Positions 27,651 through 40,610 of a stretch of 64,000 nucleotides of DNA are shown in pieces. Every line of letters starts with the position of its first letter. Position 1 is the first letter of the stretch. The notes under the pieces were generated by a model, which worked only from the letters and a program-made list of their open reading frames with translations, made no database searches and was not told the DNA's origin. This DNA comes from Capitella teleta (taxonomy: Eukaryota > Annelida > Polychaeta > Capitellidae): NCBI GenBank assembly GCA_000328365.1, contig KB305379.1, positions 70,857-134,856 on the forward strand. The letters run 5' to 3'. The position numbers were made by a program, and so were the translations under genes.

Positions 27651-30600
27651 TCAGAACTCCAGTCGATAGGCAGCGCAGCTGTTGTCCTGATCATGCAGCT
27701 GGATGGTACAACGGCTGGCAGATGGAGCGACAGAGATCTTGTGCAGACTGAGGTCATCTCGATGCAGTGCCATCCAGTGACGCAGAGTGTCAGTGTCGTA
27801 GGTCGGGATCAAGGTGACCTCTAGATCGGCGTTGTCCCATGTCTGCTTTGCTTCGAGGAGAGCGTTGAGCACAGAGGAGCTAGGAGCCACGGAGCTCAAC
27901 ACGTAGTAGCGAGCACGCACGCGGCGGAAAAACTCCAGGTCAACGTATCCGCTCTCTCCATGGTTGGGGATGTAGGTCAAATCCACATAGAATGGAGTCA
28001 CTGGCTTCAAAGGCGCGGCCTTGTTGATGGAGAGGTCAGCTGCTCTACCCCCAGTGGCCGTGGACATTCGCTTGCCAGGGGCCTTGGTGGCGCCCCTTCC
28101 GGTGGGGGCGGGGGGGGCAGTGCTCAGTCGCTTCTTTGGCTCGGGGGCTGTGGCGGGTCGCTTGGTGCTTTTGCTGGTGTTCAGATCTTCCTTCGCCTTG
28201 GGCACTCTCGACAGGGAGGATGCTGGCTTCTTGGCGGTTGAGGAGGCAAGCGGCCTGGCAGTGGGCGAAGGCTTCTTCTTGGCGGCAGCTGCGTCTGCTG
28301 GTTTCTTGGCAGCTGGCTTCTTAGCTGCAGCAGCTGTTGCATTATCAGGGGCAGGGAGACCCATAGGTTGGCCCCATTCCTTCAGAGGATCAAAACTAGC
28401 CGCCGCCTCTTCCCTCTCCAAGGAATCTCTCTCATGAGGAGAGAACTGCCCTGGCTCTCCGGTCGGTGGGAAGTCCTTTGGGAGCTCAAAAGCATGGCCA
28501 TTGGAATGTGAGGCAGAGTCGCCCATGACGAACGGATTGGTCTCCTGTGGCGATGACTCATCAGCTGGACCGTCCAGCAGACTGAAACCCTGTCCATCAA
28601 GAGGCAGTGAGGGAGGCTGCTTGGCGGGAGACTGTTCCTCCATCAGACTGTCCTCCTCAACCTCATCCTGTGCAGGCGGAGCTTCAAAGATTCCAAGATC
28701 CTCCAACTGCTTCGAGTACTCAGGAGTTGATCCTTCAGCCGAATTCTCGTAAATGCCCAGCTCCTCCAGCTCACTCTTGGTTGGCTGGGAGCTCTCCTCC
28801 ATTGATACTGCTTCTGGAGCCTCATCTGCAAGTAATCCTTCTGGAGTTTTTTCTTCAGGAATGGGTTCGACTGGAACATCTTTAGCACATGGCTCAGGTT
28901 CGATTGGAGCTGATTCAGCAACAGGTTCAGATTCAACTGGGGCTAATTCAGGAACAGGTTCAACTGGGGCTGATTCTGGAACAGGTTCAACTGGGGCTGA
29001 TTCAGGAACAGGTTCAACTGGGGCTGATTCTGGAACAGGTTCAACTGGGGCTGATTCGGGAACAGATTCAGGTTCAAGAGGGACTGATTCAAGAGAAGGT
29101 ACAGCTTCCGATGATTCCGAAACTGGCTCAGGTTCGACAAGAGCTGATTCAGGAACAAGTTCAGGTTCTAGTGGGGCTGATTCAAGAGAAGGCTCTGCTT
29201 CAGTTGACTCGGAAACAGGTTCAGGTTCAACAGGAGCCGACTCAATGACTGGCTCAGGATTGACAGGGCCTGATTCAAGAGAAGGTTCAGATGGCTCAGC
29301 AACCGGCTCAGGTTCAACAGGAGTTGATGCTGGAACAGCTTCAGGTTCCACCAGAGATGCTTCTGAAAAAGGTTCATGTACAACTGGGGCTGATTCAGAA
29401 AGGGATTCAGTTTCAGAAGAGGATAACTCAGAAATAGATTCTTGCACAACAAAGGATTCCGCAGAAAGCGAGTCAATTGGGGGAGAATCACAAGCAGGTA
29501 CAGAATGGGAAAACTCAGACGCGAAAGGGGATGAATCAGACACATGCTCAGGTTCAGGGTCAAGCTCAAGCGGGGCTGGTTCAGAAATGGGGTCTGGATT
29601 CAGAGGGCCTGATTCTGGAACATGTCCAGCATCGAGTGAGACTAATTCTGAAACGGGATTATGTACAAGCAGGGCAGAATCAGAAACAGGTTCAGGATCA
29701 ATGGCAGATGACTCTGGAACCGGTTGAGGTTCATCAGCCGATAATTCTGAAACAAATTTAGAATCAAGCAAGGCAGATTCTGATAAAGATTCAGATTCAA
29801 GCGAGTCTAAATCTACAGCAGGGTTATCTACAAGCAAGGCTGATTCTGGAACAGGTTCAGGTTCAAAGTGGTCCGAGTCTACAACAGGTTCGGGTTCAAA
29901 GTGGTCCGACTCTGCAACAGGTTCGGGTTCAAAGTGGTCCGACTCTGCAACAGGTTCGGGTTCAAAGTGGTCCGACTCTGCAACAGGTTCGGGTTCAAAG
30001 TGGTCCGACTCTGCAACAGGTTCGGGTTCAAAGTGGTCCGACTCTGCAACAGGTTCGGGTTCAAAGTGGTCCGACTCTGCAACAGGTTCGGGTTCAAACG
30101 AGACTGATTCTACAACAGGGTTATGTACAAGCGGGGCTGATTCAGGTTCAAGCGGATCTAATTCTACACCAGGTTCAGGTTCAACTGGAGCTGAATCAAG
30201 AACAGGTTCGGGTTCAAGCGAGACTGATTGAGGTTGGGTTGCTTCTCGAGTAGTCTCACCTTCAGCTGAAGATGCTTCAATAGACGACTTTTCAGAAGTT
30301 GGCTCAGAGGGGCTTAACTCAGGGGTGCTTTCTACTGCCGGGCTCTGCTCTGCCTTCACTGCCTCTTCCTCAAACACCATGCAGGAGACCTTCTCAGAGA
30401 GGGCGTCCTGTTGATCTTCAGGTTCATGGCTGACCAAATCCATGTGCACTGACTGCTCTTCCTGCAGGTCATCAACCAGGTTTTTAGCGTTGAGAGATTC
30501 ATTAGCCGACTGCGCAATGGCTTCAAATGCAGCATTGTCAAACTGGTTCGGATCAGGGAGAGCTTCTGGCTGTTCCAGTGCAGCGTCTCCATTGGACTGA

Positions 30601-33600
30601 GGTGCCTGGTCGGCCTCTGGTAAGCACGCCTCTTCCGTGTCAAGGAGGTTGACGTTGGGAGCTTCAACCGAAGCAGCAGTAACTGGTTGATCATCCAGGA
30701 CAGCACCAGGCACAGGGACCGGACCGGCATCACCCGATGGCTTGTATAAGTCATCATCGGTCAGCTTCAAGATGGGCTCCTCACGAGTTGGAGGAGCAGG
30801 AGGGACGTCTTCAGGGGAGGGTGCAGGTGGGGTCTCCTGCTCAATTTTTTCAGCTGCTTTGGGAATGGCAGCCTCAAGGACGCCAGTAGATGTGGTCGTT
30901 TCAGGAGGGGGGGACTTGCCTTCTGTCGGAGTGTTGCTGGGAGTGGTGCTGGCTTTGGGGGTGATTTTGCCAGTGGACGAGGAGGATGTGCTTGGCGAGG
31001 GTTTAGTGATGCTCTTGTCTGCAGCAGCCTTCTTGTTCTTGAGGTCTTTAACTGGTTTTGATGTGACCGGGGCTTTGGCAGGCACTCGTCTCTCCGCTAC
31101 TTTCTTCGGTTCGGGAGCTTTCTTCACCTCAGGTTTATCAGTGGCTTTTGGGGGGGCTGACCTACTTTCATTGCCTCTTGCAGCTGGCCTGGCTGAGGGA
31201 GCTTTAGCTGGTGGCTTGGCTGAGCGGCTGGTATTTGAAGAAGCTGCGGCGGTTCGCTTGGCAGGAGGCGGCTTGTGAAGAGAGGCGAATGTGCACATGT
31301 CGTGTTGCAGGACATCCAGACCTTTGAGCTTCTCAAGACCTTCAAAAACTCTCGCCTGAGGCACATTGCCCGGGAAGAGAATGCGAGTGATGTTGTCATT
31401 GACGGCAGAGGGACGCCACACCAGGAGGCAGCACATGCTGCATGCATTGGGAAGTGGGAACGTGGCTTTGCTGTTAAAGTTACGCACGCTCTTGTTCCAC
31501 TGGCCAAGGAACTCCTTCAGTTCTCGGCTGTCCTGCGCGGGGTTCAACATGTACATGTCCAGGTTACCGTGGCCGATCTTGTGGTAGAGGTTGATGGGCT
31601 GCAGTTGGCCCTTGGCATCCACGGACCCAGTGCAGGGGTGAGGCGTGAGGTTGAGGCGCTGCATGTTCTCAATGAGGCGGTTGCCTTCTTCCACAAGATT
31701 CACAGTCAGGCCGTTCATCTTGGATTCGTGGCCGTTCTCTCCGTTCGCCTGTGGCTTCTCTCCTTCGATGCAGTTGAAGTACGTGTATCCGATCTCCGGG
31801 TGAACGTTCTCCTGCTGCTTCCTCTGCAGGACGGAACTCAAGCCAAACAGATTGTCGTAGCCCAGATGCGTGATGAGCATCGCGTCAATGCGGTCGAGGT
31901 GCCTGGCGAAATCCCAGAAGCAAGCTTTGCGGCCGAATCCTCCGTTGATGAGGAGGTTGAATCCACTGATTCCAAAGAGGGTGGAGTCTCCGTGAGCCCC
32001 AGGGAAGATATAGAGGGTGGGGCGGCTGAATCGGATGTTGCCAACGACATCAGAAGAGGCGAGAAGCTCTTTCATGGAACGCACTTTGATGGAATACGAA
32101 AGATACGCCGAGAATTGCAGCAATCCGTTGATTTCGCTGAGCTGTGCTTCAGGGTTTAACTTGACCTTCAACGCCTTCGAAACTTTGCTCAAATTCGCGT
32201 CGACCCAATCAACGCCCGCCAGCGAGTTGATGGACAAGGTCCCCGCTTCAGGCAGGGAGCGCAACGCCACTTCAACTTCTGGCTCACGGCTGACAGCTGC
32301 CAGCTGCGAGAGGGAGAAGATGTCATCCTGTAGAATCCAGCCGCCAGAAGGGTGGACCACTTGGCCAGAGTAGATGATGTGGTGGTAAGGGGCGGGCGTC
32401 TGCAGAAATGTCGAGAGTTTAGCCGAGAGCGTCTGTGTGCATGGGTTGATGAGCACATCGAGACGGAGGGCGGGAGACTCAGTGTGGATGAGAAGCTCTC
32501 CTGTGGAGGAAGAAAAAAAAAAAAAAAAAAGAGTGTTATGAGTGAGGTGAACGTGAAGTCTGTAAACCAATACAGAAACCCCGTGTGTAGGAAATTGGAA
32601 ATGCCACACTTGAGAGAAACCTTGTAAAATATAAGAGTGCGTTATGATTCTACAGACCGAAGTGAACGCCAGATGTAATTTGAACAGAAGCCTAAAGTAA
32701 ACATGAGTCACTCACAGGAAGCACGTGCTCTGTGCACTCAGAATTGGCTGTTTGCCAATAATAACGGGCAGGCGATATAATCGCTATTCAAGCAAGTGAA
32801 ATGCGATCGTTCCTGTGTATACAGCGCATGGATGGTAATCGCTCTAATGTAGCGACTAGCGAGAGGTCTAATTGCACAACAGACAACCATTGCGTCATCT
32901 TTGTGCTTCCGTACACATGTAGCTGCGGGCCGTGTTTCAATGCGACGGTTCGTTACACGCATGGCAAACGTATTCTCTTATGAATTAGCGCATCTCTTAC
33001 TTGCTGTGAGATAATTATGATATACAGGCGTCGATCCAATGTTAATTTATAATGTATGCATGCACTCCATAACAATAATATTACATAATATGTACAAACT
33101 CCCATGCACAAGAATAATAAACACGGAAATCGACAACGGCGCAGAGCAGAAATGCTATATCGAAAGATGGGAAAAAATCGATAAGAATGAGAAAGAAAAA
33201 AATAATTATTGTACAGAGAATGGAATTCCATCCGCGATCGGCTTCTGCTTTTGATGTTTCGCGGCGAAAACCCAAAAAAAAAAAAAAAAAAAAACCAACA
33301 ATATTGAAAAACCAGCGTGCACATACCCTTACAATAACAGTACGTTATACAAAGATAAAGTGTTATTAAAGCCAAGGGCCAATTATCCAAGCTTATCGCA
33401 GCGAGCAAAGATAACAGATATCTTGTACAACAAATGAATGCTCCCTCTGCGCCTTCCCCTCCCACTCATAACGAACGCTCCCTCCCTTCCAATTTCGATC
33501 AGTTCTTGGAATTCAGCTGTTTTGGGCGAAACAGATGCGCTGAGTAATCCCAGATCCAAGCGCACAAAATCGCTACACAGAACCCGGCCGACGGCGATAT

Positions 33601-36600
33601 AATTCCTCGCGCTTACGTAATTATAACACCTCAACACAACGGCAATTGAATCGTCGCTCGGTATATAATATGCATTTCTGTCGGGTTTAAGTACAGACGG
33701 AAAATAGCGATGGATTTACGATGACCTCGTATAATTAATTATACGCATAATTATACGGCACGCCGGTCGTATAACGTGACCTACCATTGGAGCCGGCGAC
33801 CACTTCCGGGGCCTGGGTAGCGACGGCGGCTAGCTCGGCGTTGATGTCACAGTCTGGAGCGTCGACTGACTTCAATTCTGGAAGAAGAAAAAAAAGAAAG
33901 AATAATTCGATTGTTTAAAGCTAAGCATGCGTGACTTATGGATGATGGCGTTGGACGTCTGTCTGCGCAACAGCATGGGATTACTGTGTTGCTGGCAAAG
34001 ACCTCAATAATACATGCGACCCTGATATGTAAGACTCAAATTGATGACATCATCCTGTTATAACACCATTCTATCGGGATGCATAGATTTTTGAGTGTAT
34101 TAAAAGAACGGCAGTTTTCGTGACCAAGTCCCTTTGGTTAGCATACATTCAACAGAGCATAATCCTATTTTATCGAGTACATGTTGAGAGCTCGAAACCA
34201 TATATTATGTAACACAATTTCCCTTTTCCAGATATTCCCCTCAAATACTTGCACACCCAGGGAAAAAAAATTCCAGAAAAAAAAAAGCAGCATACAAAAC
34301 ATGAATAATGAAACCGCAAACAGAACCGAGTCCAGACGGAGTAAGTGTGATCTAATTATGCCTTTGACAGAAAAACAATTAAATCAATCGCATGTATTGA
34401 TCAGAAATCGATCGACAAATCTGCGCTGTATTCAATGGGCATACCGGTATATACATGCGGGCCGGTATACCCATTCATTCGCACAAGACCAGCAATTATT
34501 CCGAAGCGATATTGGCCATAGATGAAATAGATGGACATCAATTTGACAGCTCAATGGACTAATATCTGTGATATAATATTATTCTATTGGTGCCTCGTAT
34601 CAGAGACATATTGAGAACATTCCCTCACAGACATATATTGGAACATTTTTGTTGAAATGTTGCGCCAAGTGGCTGCATTCCAACGATTCTATAAAGGAAT
34701 GCGAAACATTTGGGTTTTCGAAAGGGATAACGGTGAATATGGAGTAAAATGTATTCACAAGACACGCTGAAATATCACAAGTTGATAGTCAACATAAAAG
34801 TGAAGCGCTGTTTCTATAAGTGACCCTCTTAGAAAAAAGGATGTTTACAAAAGAGAACGGTATACATTAAGATCACTCATGAATAAAAGAACGTGAAAAA
34901 GGAGTTGTCGCTGAGTAAAATTTCAAATAAATCAAAGCAAAGCAGAGAAGCGAGCAAAGAGGAAGAGGTTGCGTAATAATAACCATAAGGCCAAGTACGG
35001 TTGAAGCCAGGACATGACATCACGCTTCAGACAGCCACAAATGACATAACAATATTCAGACCCATTGACCGGCGTTTTATCAATAATTCTGACCACTTGA
35101 CCAGCGTGAGTAAGCTCGATGCATTGCCCCCATAAACACAAACTGACTACTGACGAGAGAGCATATTTTATGACATTTGGCAGCCGAAAGGTAACATTTT
35201 CATAACAGTAAATAGAATTCCAGAACGAGGCTTCTGGGCGAAACAGCAAAGCACATAAACATCACAATTCAATTGAAACTACATCCCGAAGACATAGATG
35301 CCAAGTGAAGTGCGTGTAATGGGTGCTTTTTATGTTTCATCTATGAATAAAGAGTGAAAGAAATCGTCCGCCGTTTGGCATAAAATTAATAATAAAACCA
35401 AAACCGCATTCTGGCCATATAATCAGCAATAAAATGAATCTCAAGATCAGTTCTTGATAATTTTGTCTAATACACAATTACCTTAGCTACAATTACAAAG
35501 CAAAATGCGCAGAGAAACTAACAAAACTGGGAGAAATATATATTAGACCGAGTGAAGCAAACGGCAATGCAACTGAACGAACATAAAACCACAGACTATA
35601 GGGGGAAACGACGACAGCTGCTGAGTACATGCACATGCACAGGTAAACATCAAAACAGCAGATGTCTGACCATTGCCCATCTGAATTGCATCAACAAAAA
35701 CGCATCCAGTTGCCATGGTAACAGAGGGATTAGCATGTGTTACAGCAGATGAGATCTTTGGATCATGTCTACGGTCTACCTCAAAACAATTAATGAATAT
35801 CGAAGCAATTTAATCAAGTGGAGAACATACTGGATGCCATCTCTGCTGGGGTAGTTACATCTCTTGCATTATTCACACGTATTTTCAGTCGCCTCATTTT
35901 TCATATTATGTAGTCCATAATGATCATCTTAACTGCGCATGGAAATGTTGAGCAATTAACTGTCGGCTGCAGACACAATAAGTGACTGAATTAGAGGAGG
36001 AAATATCTCCTCAATCGGAAATCACGAGCAAGCAGAGAAGTCAAGACGGGAGTTTTTTCCCTGCCTCCTTAGATATCATGTTTCCTCTAACTCCTACAAT
36101 GAGGCCAAGGCTGCTCACAGAAGCAAACCGAGGGAAGCGTTGTGTGTAGAAGAGGTGTGTGACTGTGTGTGTGTGTGTGTGTGTAGAGGGTGTGCGTGTG
36201 TGAAATTAAATGGTTATGTAAGGAGTGCCATGTGCTGCCATCATTTGAAAGAACAAAGAAATACATGTTTAACATTAGTGACATTATTGAACATTATATA
36301 TGTGATTTAAGTGAAAATGCATTTATCATTACATCGAGTGCCGCCTGCATTTGTGAGAATAAAGAGTGGATTGAAGGCTGGAATGTTCAAAGTATGAATG
36401 CATAACACTATTAATGGAAGGCTCAGTTGAAGGGCTTATCAAGAACATCAGAATTAATATCATACAGGGCTCTTATCGTGACGCAAGAAATGAGACAGAG
36501 TACTTTGCACTGAATCACTTCAGAGTGAATAATAATTTCATGAAACTACTTTGAATAACTCAAAGATGGCTAAGTTTCCATATATGCGCAGCGTTGTTGG

Positions 36601-38456
36601 TCATCTGATATCTCAAGACTAATATTTATTCATCAGCAATAAACTAACAACTCACAAGAGTAACTCACAGAAAGTTATACCAGACAATAAATTCAGTGCA
36701 TTAAGATTGCATTAATTGCAATTAGTGATTACTCATATTCACTGCAGCTTTGTTAATGCTGAGCCATCTTCAGAGAAAAGCAAACAGGTGTGTAATTGTG
36801 CTTACCCCGTAACAGGATTTGAACGAAGGTCATACATCAAAATGAGGCTACAATAAGCGGAAGGAGGTCAAAGGTCAGGTGAGCAGCAACAATGAATCAT
36901 CAACAACAGATTATTTTACAATAGCAAATAGTGAAAAGGAACATTGCTCATAGGCTCACAAACACAGTTCATCATGAGAGAAGAATTCACTAAGAACCAC
37001 ATATCACACGTGTATTCAATGATATTGATGGATGAGGGAAGAATGGATTTGGTCAGCTGACAAATAACAGCGAGATGCCTGATTCACCTGTGCTGGGTAA
37101 TTTTTACTGCCTGCAATCATTGAATATTAGTATTCTGCACTGATGCATGAAATAAACACAAAGTGGCTAATGCTGCAAAATGGACGATTTTGTTTAGGTT
37201 GTAATTCAATTGCAACAAATCCCACAGAAATTGCATCCTTTTACTTGGACCTATGCTTTTTCCCAGTTGCGATAAATGAAATATTCAGAAGAAATAGAAC
37301 AGGACTAAGCAGTCTAAGCAGACCTCCAATCAGAGCCACCACACCTTAATGACCAAATATACATACGCATTATTTCTTGTTCTAAGATATATTTTCATCC
37401 CAACTTACGCAGAAGAAACACATGTTCAGATACCCCGTTCTGCCAGAAGTGACAGAGGGGACTCGTTGACATAGATTCTTTTCAATTCCTTACTTTCTCA
37501 TTTTTCTTTTCATTTGATAATATCATAAATATGCATGTAGATCTAAATATGCCCATTGAATGAAATAAACTCGTTATCTTTATCTTCATCTTGGGAACCT
37601 CATAACAGGGTCTCAGTCTGACTCATAATAATGCAACTCAGCTAAGACAGCCTCACATTGAATGAAAAATTATTACTACTAATAACAATTGAATTAATTA
37701 AAATTAATTAGATTGTTATTAGTATGAATTATAAATTATACATAGGAGCATCCCCAAAAGAGCAAATATTTTTGTAAATAATTATGTTAAAAAGGGAGAT
37801 GTTATAATTAACACTAGTGATTATTTCGATGTCTATTTTTATATATTCTATTTTCAACATGTGATCAGTTCAATGCACAAGATTTATATTTTTGATTGAA
37901 TCAAAATGTTCTGTAAGCATCAGAAGAAAAAGAATAGACATAGAAATAATCACTAGAGTTAATTATAACATAATCCAAAGATTACCATCAATATGAGTGC
38001 ATGACTCATGACATGTAGGGCGATGACATCATTTTCGATTGTGGGCTTTTTGTGGCTCTTGAGAAAAAGTAAGGTGAAGTTCTGACGAATCTTTGCCAAT
38101 GACACGCAATAAATTCAGACCCTGGAGCATGAAAAATACCCTTGGAAACCATAAATACCAATAAATTAAAACGTTCTTAACCAGTGTGAACATCAAGTGA
38201 GCCCTACACTGCACCGACACTGAGCCAGTCCCACCATTTCTGACAAGCACTTGTCATAGGCGGCGAAGCCGGTGCGAGCTGTCAAAGGAGAAAATGCAAG
38301 AAGTTCCAACTCACCGGTTGTGATTCTCTCCAAAATTAATTCTCTTTGATCCTCGGAAAAGGGTTCTCCGACGACAAGGAGGAGGGCGGCCTTGGGAGAA
38401 TCGGCGCCGGCCTCCAGAACATGAGAATCCTCAGTATTCGGCTCCATTTCTGCCAT
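27651..38456 (-). CDS. MAP1: microtubule-associated protein 1 (MAP1A/B/S, futsch family), three coding exons
   Basis: Cytoskeletal protein that binds and stabilises microtubules, usually in neurons. Coding exons with good splice sites and matching phases are 38315-38456, 33785-33877 and 27651-32500, giving 1694 residues from ATG 38456 (a second ATG at 38447 has a better context). Residues 1-80 hold the MAP1 N-terminus (LLLVVGEPFSEDQRELI). About 239-302 is the most conserved block: FPGAHGDSTLFGISGFNLLI, HLDRIDAMLITHLGYDN, a metallo-beta-lactamase-like fold with degenerate metal ligands. Basic regions at about 489-596 and 1469-1566 (KKPAAKKPAD type) are candidate microtubule-binding parts. Between them is a long Glu/Pro/Ser acidic region with perfect repeats. 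The last 113 residues are the conserved light-chain domain (PFYVDLTYIPNHG, HDQDNSCAAYRLEF). One giant exon is also the vertebrate layout. Gene identity is firm; heavy/light chain cleavage is not visible. Confidence 0.95.
28935..29060 (-). repeat. 27-bp coding repeat in MAP1 (APVEPVPES units)
   Basis: Four near-identical copies of a nine-residue unit, APVEPVPES, at about residues 1226-1267 of MAP1. All copies keep the frame. Confidence 0.85.
29850..30100 (-). repeat. 33-bp coding minisatellite in MAP1 (FEPEPVAESDH units)
   Basis: Seven almost identical 33-bp units encode FEPEPVAESDH at about residues 879-962. Near-perfect DNA identity between units implies recent expansion. Because the unit is 11 codons, copy-number change never breaks the frame. 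Confidence 0.95.
32501..33784. other. MAP1 intron 2
   Basis: Acceptor is a long pyrimidine tract with CAG at 32501-32503 (minus strand); donor GTAGGT just below 33785. Contains A and T runs but no element I recognise. Confidence 0.8.
36165..36184 (+). repeat. (GT)n microsatellite
   Basis: About ten GT dinucleotides within MAP1 intron 1. Confidence 0.9.
37799..37971. mobile_element. MITE-like element with 39-bp terminal inverted repeats
   Basis: The left end ATGTTATAATTAACACTAGT and following bases to about 37837 are the reverse complement of the right end (37933-37971) with about two mismatches. The element is 173 bp, non-coding, and sits in MAP1 intron 1. High arm identity suggests recent insertion. 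Flanks give no convincing target-site duplication longer than two bases. Confidence 0.8.
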
Positions 38457-38471
38457 CCAGACAGCTCGCAG

Positions 38472-38479
38472 TGACGTCA
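38472..38479 (-). promoter_or_regulatory. CRE palindrome TGACGTCA upstream of MAP1 start
   Basis: Perfect TGACGTCA 16 bp upstream of the first MAP1 ATG, in a locally CpG-richer stretch. A CCAAT box (CCAAT on the plus strand at 38530-38534) lies about 50 bp further up. Together they suggest the MAP1 promoter or 5' UTR. No TATA box is obvious. Confidence 0.45.
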
Positions 38480-38539
38480 CAACAGACCGACCCTCGATGA
38501 AAGAGCCGCGCGGATTAGTCGGAATCTAGCCAATCAGAG

Positions 38540-39625
38540 CTCAGAAGAGGAACTATTCTCACGCACTTTGCTGTCGTGAAAATAACAAGTGTAGAAGATT
38601 TTCTATAGTCGCGATTTTTACAGCGAAATATTAATTTAAGCCATACTGGATCCAAACGGACATGATTAGGCATAAGCCATAAGGCATTATTTCACCGGAA
38701 GTCTGAAAAGCCACATGTCACCATCACCACCATCGCTTGATCATTGCGAGAAATTCAATTTTCCACCACACAGACATATACGCAATACAACATAGAAAAC
38801 AAAAACAAAAAAAAAAAAAAAAAGAGAAAAGAGGAAAATAACAACCGAATACCATTTAAGATTCAGCGATTTCGAACATAATATGCATCTATTGGTCAAT
38901 CATTAACCATTAGAAACATCACTGCATCCTGATCACTACAATTAACATTCAATATTCCTTTGTATGCTTAATTTATTAATTTTGGAATTTTGAAAGTGTA
39001 ATTATTTAAGAGGGAATAATTATTTCAGCCACTGTGAAAGCAAAATTATAGGAAAGGGCCAATTAATTATGCTGGTTCGTATAGATAAACTCGCTTCTTG
39101 TTTGTTTCAGATTGCTTCCATGGACATCCATTATCAATTTTAAAATAGTCCTCTGAACCTTAATTAGGATACCTCTTCTATCAAAGTAACCACTGGAAGC
39201 AGTTGCATGGGAAGAAATTTTAATGAGATGCTTGCTTAAATTGATCGAAAACCTGACATTTGCTTTTTGTGCGGTTTAATTTCAGCAATAATTTTGTCGG
39301 GAAGGATTCGCAAAACTTAGGAGTCTATCTATGGAGCTAGCTGGTAATGCCATCAAGGAGGTCGAACCATGATCAAGCGAACCCATGAAATGAGTTGGCT
39401 CAACAGTGAAACATAATTTATCTATGGGTGATGTACAGAATTTATCAACATTAAAAAAAAACCAGTTTTTGATAATAATAATGTTCATACAATGATGTTT
39501 TTTAAGAATCTATTTTTTAACACCTATCCAAACATAATTACGAATATGAGGTGATAAAATGTTCCATAAATAAACAAATTCATCAGAATCAAATGTCTTG
39601 AATGTTGGAATTGGAAAGCTTACCG
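38540..39625. other. spacer upstream of MAP1
   Basis: AT-rich, with an A run near 38810. No gene found. Confidence 0.4.
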
Positions 39626-40610
39626 TATATACAGCAGCTGTATACGTGCGCTCGCAATGACGTCATATTCCGTTTACAGCAGCTACAAGTTGGGCAAGAA
39701 CAAGATGAAATGAACTTTCTCTGCAGTGAGAGAATATATTTATTATATATAAGACGAACACAGATTTCTTAAAGTAAATATCAAATGAAGAAAAAACTAA
39801 AATCATTCTTAAAATAATAGATTACAAAGGAAAAAAAAACATATAATTATCCACAAGGCATACAAGAAACATACATGACATATAGATAATAATATATAGA
39901 TCTATGAAATGCAGGTTTTATACACAATTCAAACAAAGAAATTGCAGTGGTCAGGGCAGCGCCAGGAACCATATCAATATGATGATGCCGCGTGCGGATT
40001 CCTTGGCATGAGAGGTGAAACATGCACTGGCAACAATCTGTCCAGGAGACTATTATTTAATCTAATGTGTTACAACTCCAAAAAATGTCTCGTCTGCTCG
40101 TTTTTGCCTTCCATAATCAATTTTACTTCTTCTAAACTCCTTAAAGGAAGGAAAAAACTGTTTGAAGATGAAAATGTACATAAAAATTGGCTGTAATCCA
40201 CGGAGCTTCCTCATCAGCCATTTTGATACTGAGAATTGGATGCACGATGATGGAATCTGTGGTTTAAAAGCACTTCATCTGTCCACTCACTGACACCGCT
40301 CATCGAATCGGAGGTTGAGTTTGCCTAAGCTTGGGGGTTGAGCTGTTCATCATATTCCAAGATTTCTGCTTAGGTCGAGCACATGATTGTGATTGTTTCA
40401 CTTATCTCTTTGCTATTGCCTTCAATTATTATAACTGTCTCCGCTGTTTCACAGTAACAATGAGATGGCATTTTGACTTAACCACCAGGGCAAGCCACAC
40501 GTAGTACGCTCTATGATTCGGTGACGTCCGTAGCCCGTCGGGTGTTTCCGGAAAATCATTGCTGTATATATACGGAGCGCAGCTGCTGTAAACGAAGTCG
40601 CTTCGTTAAA
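39626..40610. repeat. possible inverted-motif-bounded segment
   Basis: Near 39630-39690 the words CCGTATATACAGC and TTTACAGCAGCT occur; near 40563-40600 both occur inverted (GCTGTATATATACGG, AGCTGCTGTAAA). The motif order is not that of a simple inverted repeat, so this may be a rearranged transposon end pair. A 95-codon plus frame between them (39909-40196) has no recognisable family. Confidence 0.25.

Larger units (their letters stand above)
33878..38314. other. MAP1 intron 1
   Basis: 4.4 kb. Donor GTGAGT below 38315, acceptor CAG at 33878-33880 on the minus strand. Holds a (GT)n run at 36165-36184 and a 173-bp inverted-repeat element at 37799-37971; the rest is unremarkable AT-rich DNA. 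Confidence 0.8.

Noticed and set aside
28935-30100. CRISPR-like or other direct-repeat array
   Set aside because: The repeats are in-frame codons of MAP1 with no spacers.
29868-30107. Repeated plus-strand peptide GFKVVRLCNRF
   Set aside because: Antisense of the MAP1 FEPEPVAESDH minisatellite.
31275-32159. 294-codon plus-strand open frame
   Set aside because: It is antisense to the conserved N-terminal part of MAP1 and shows no family signature.
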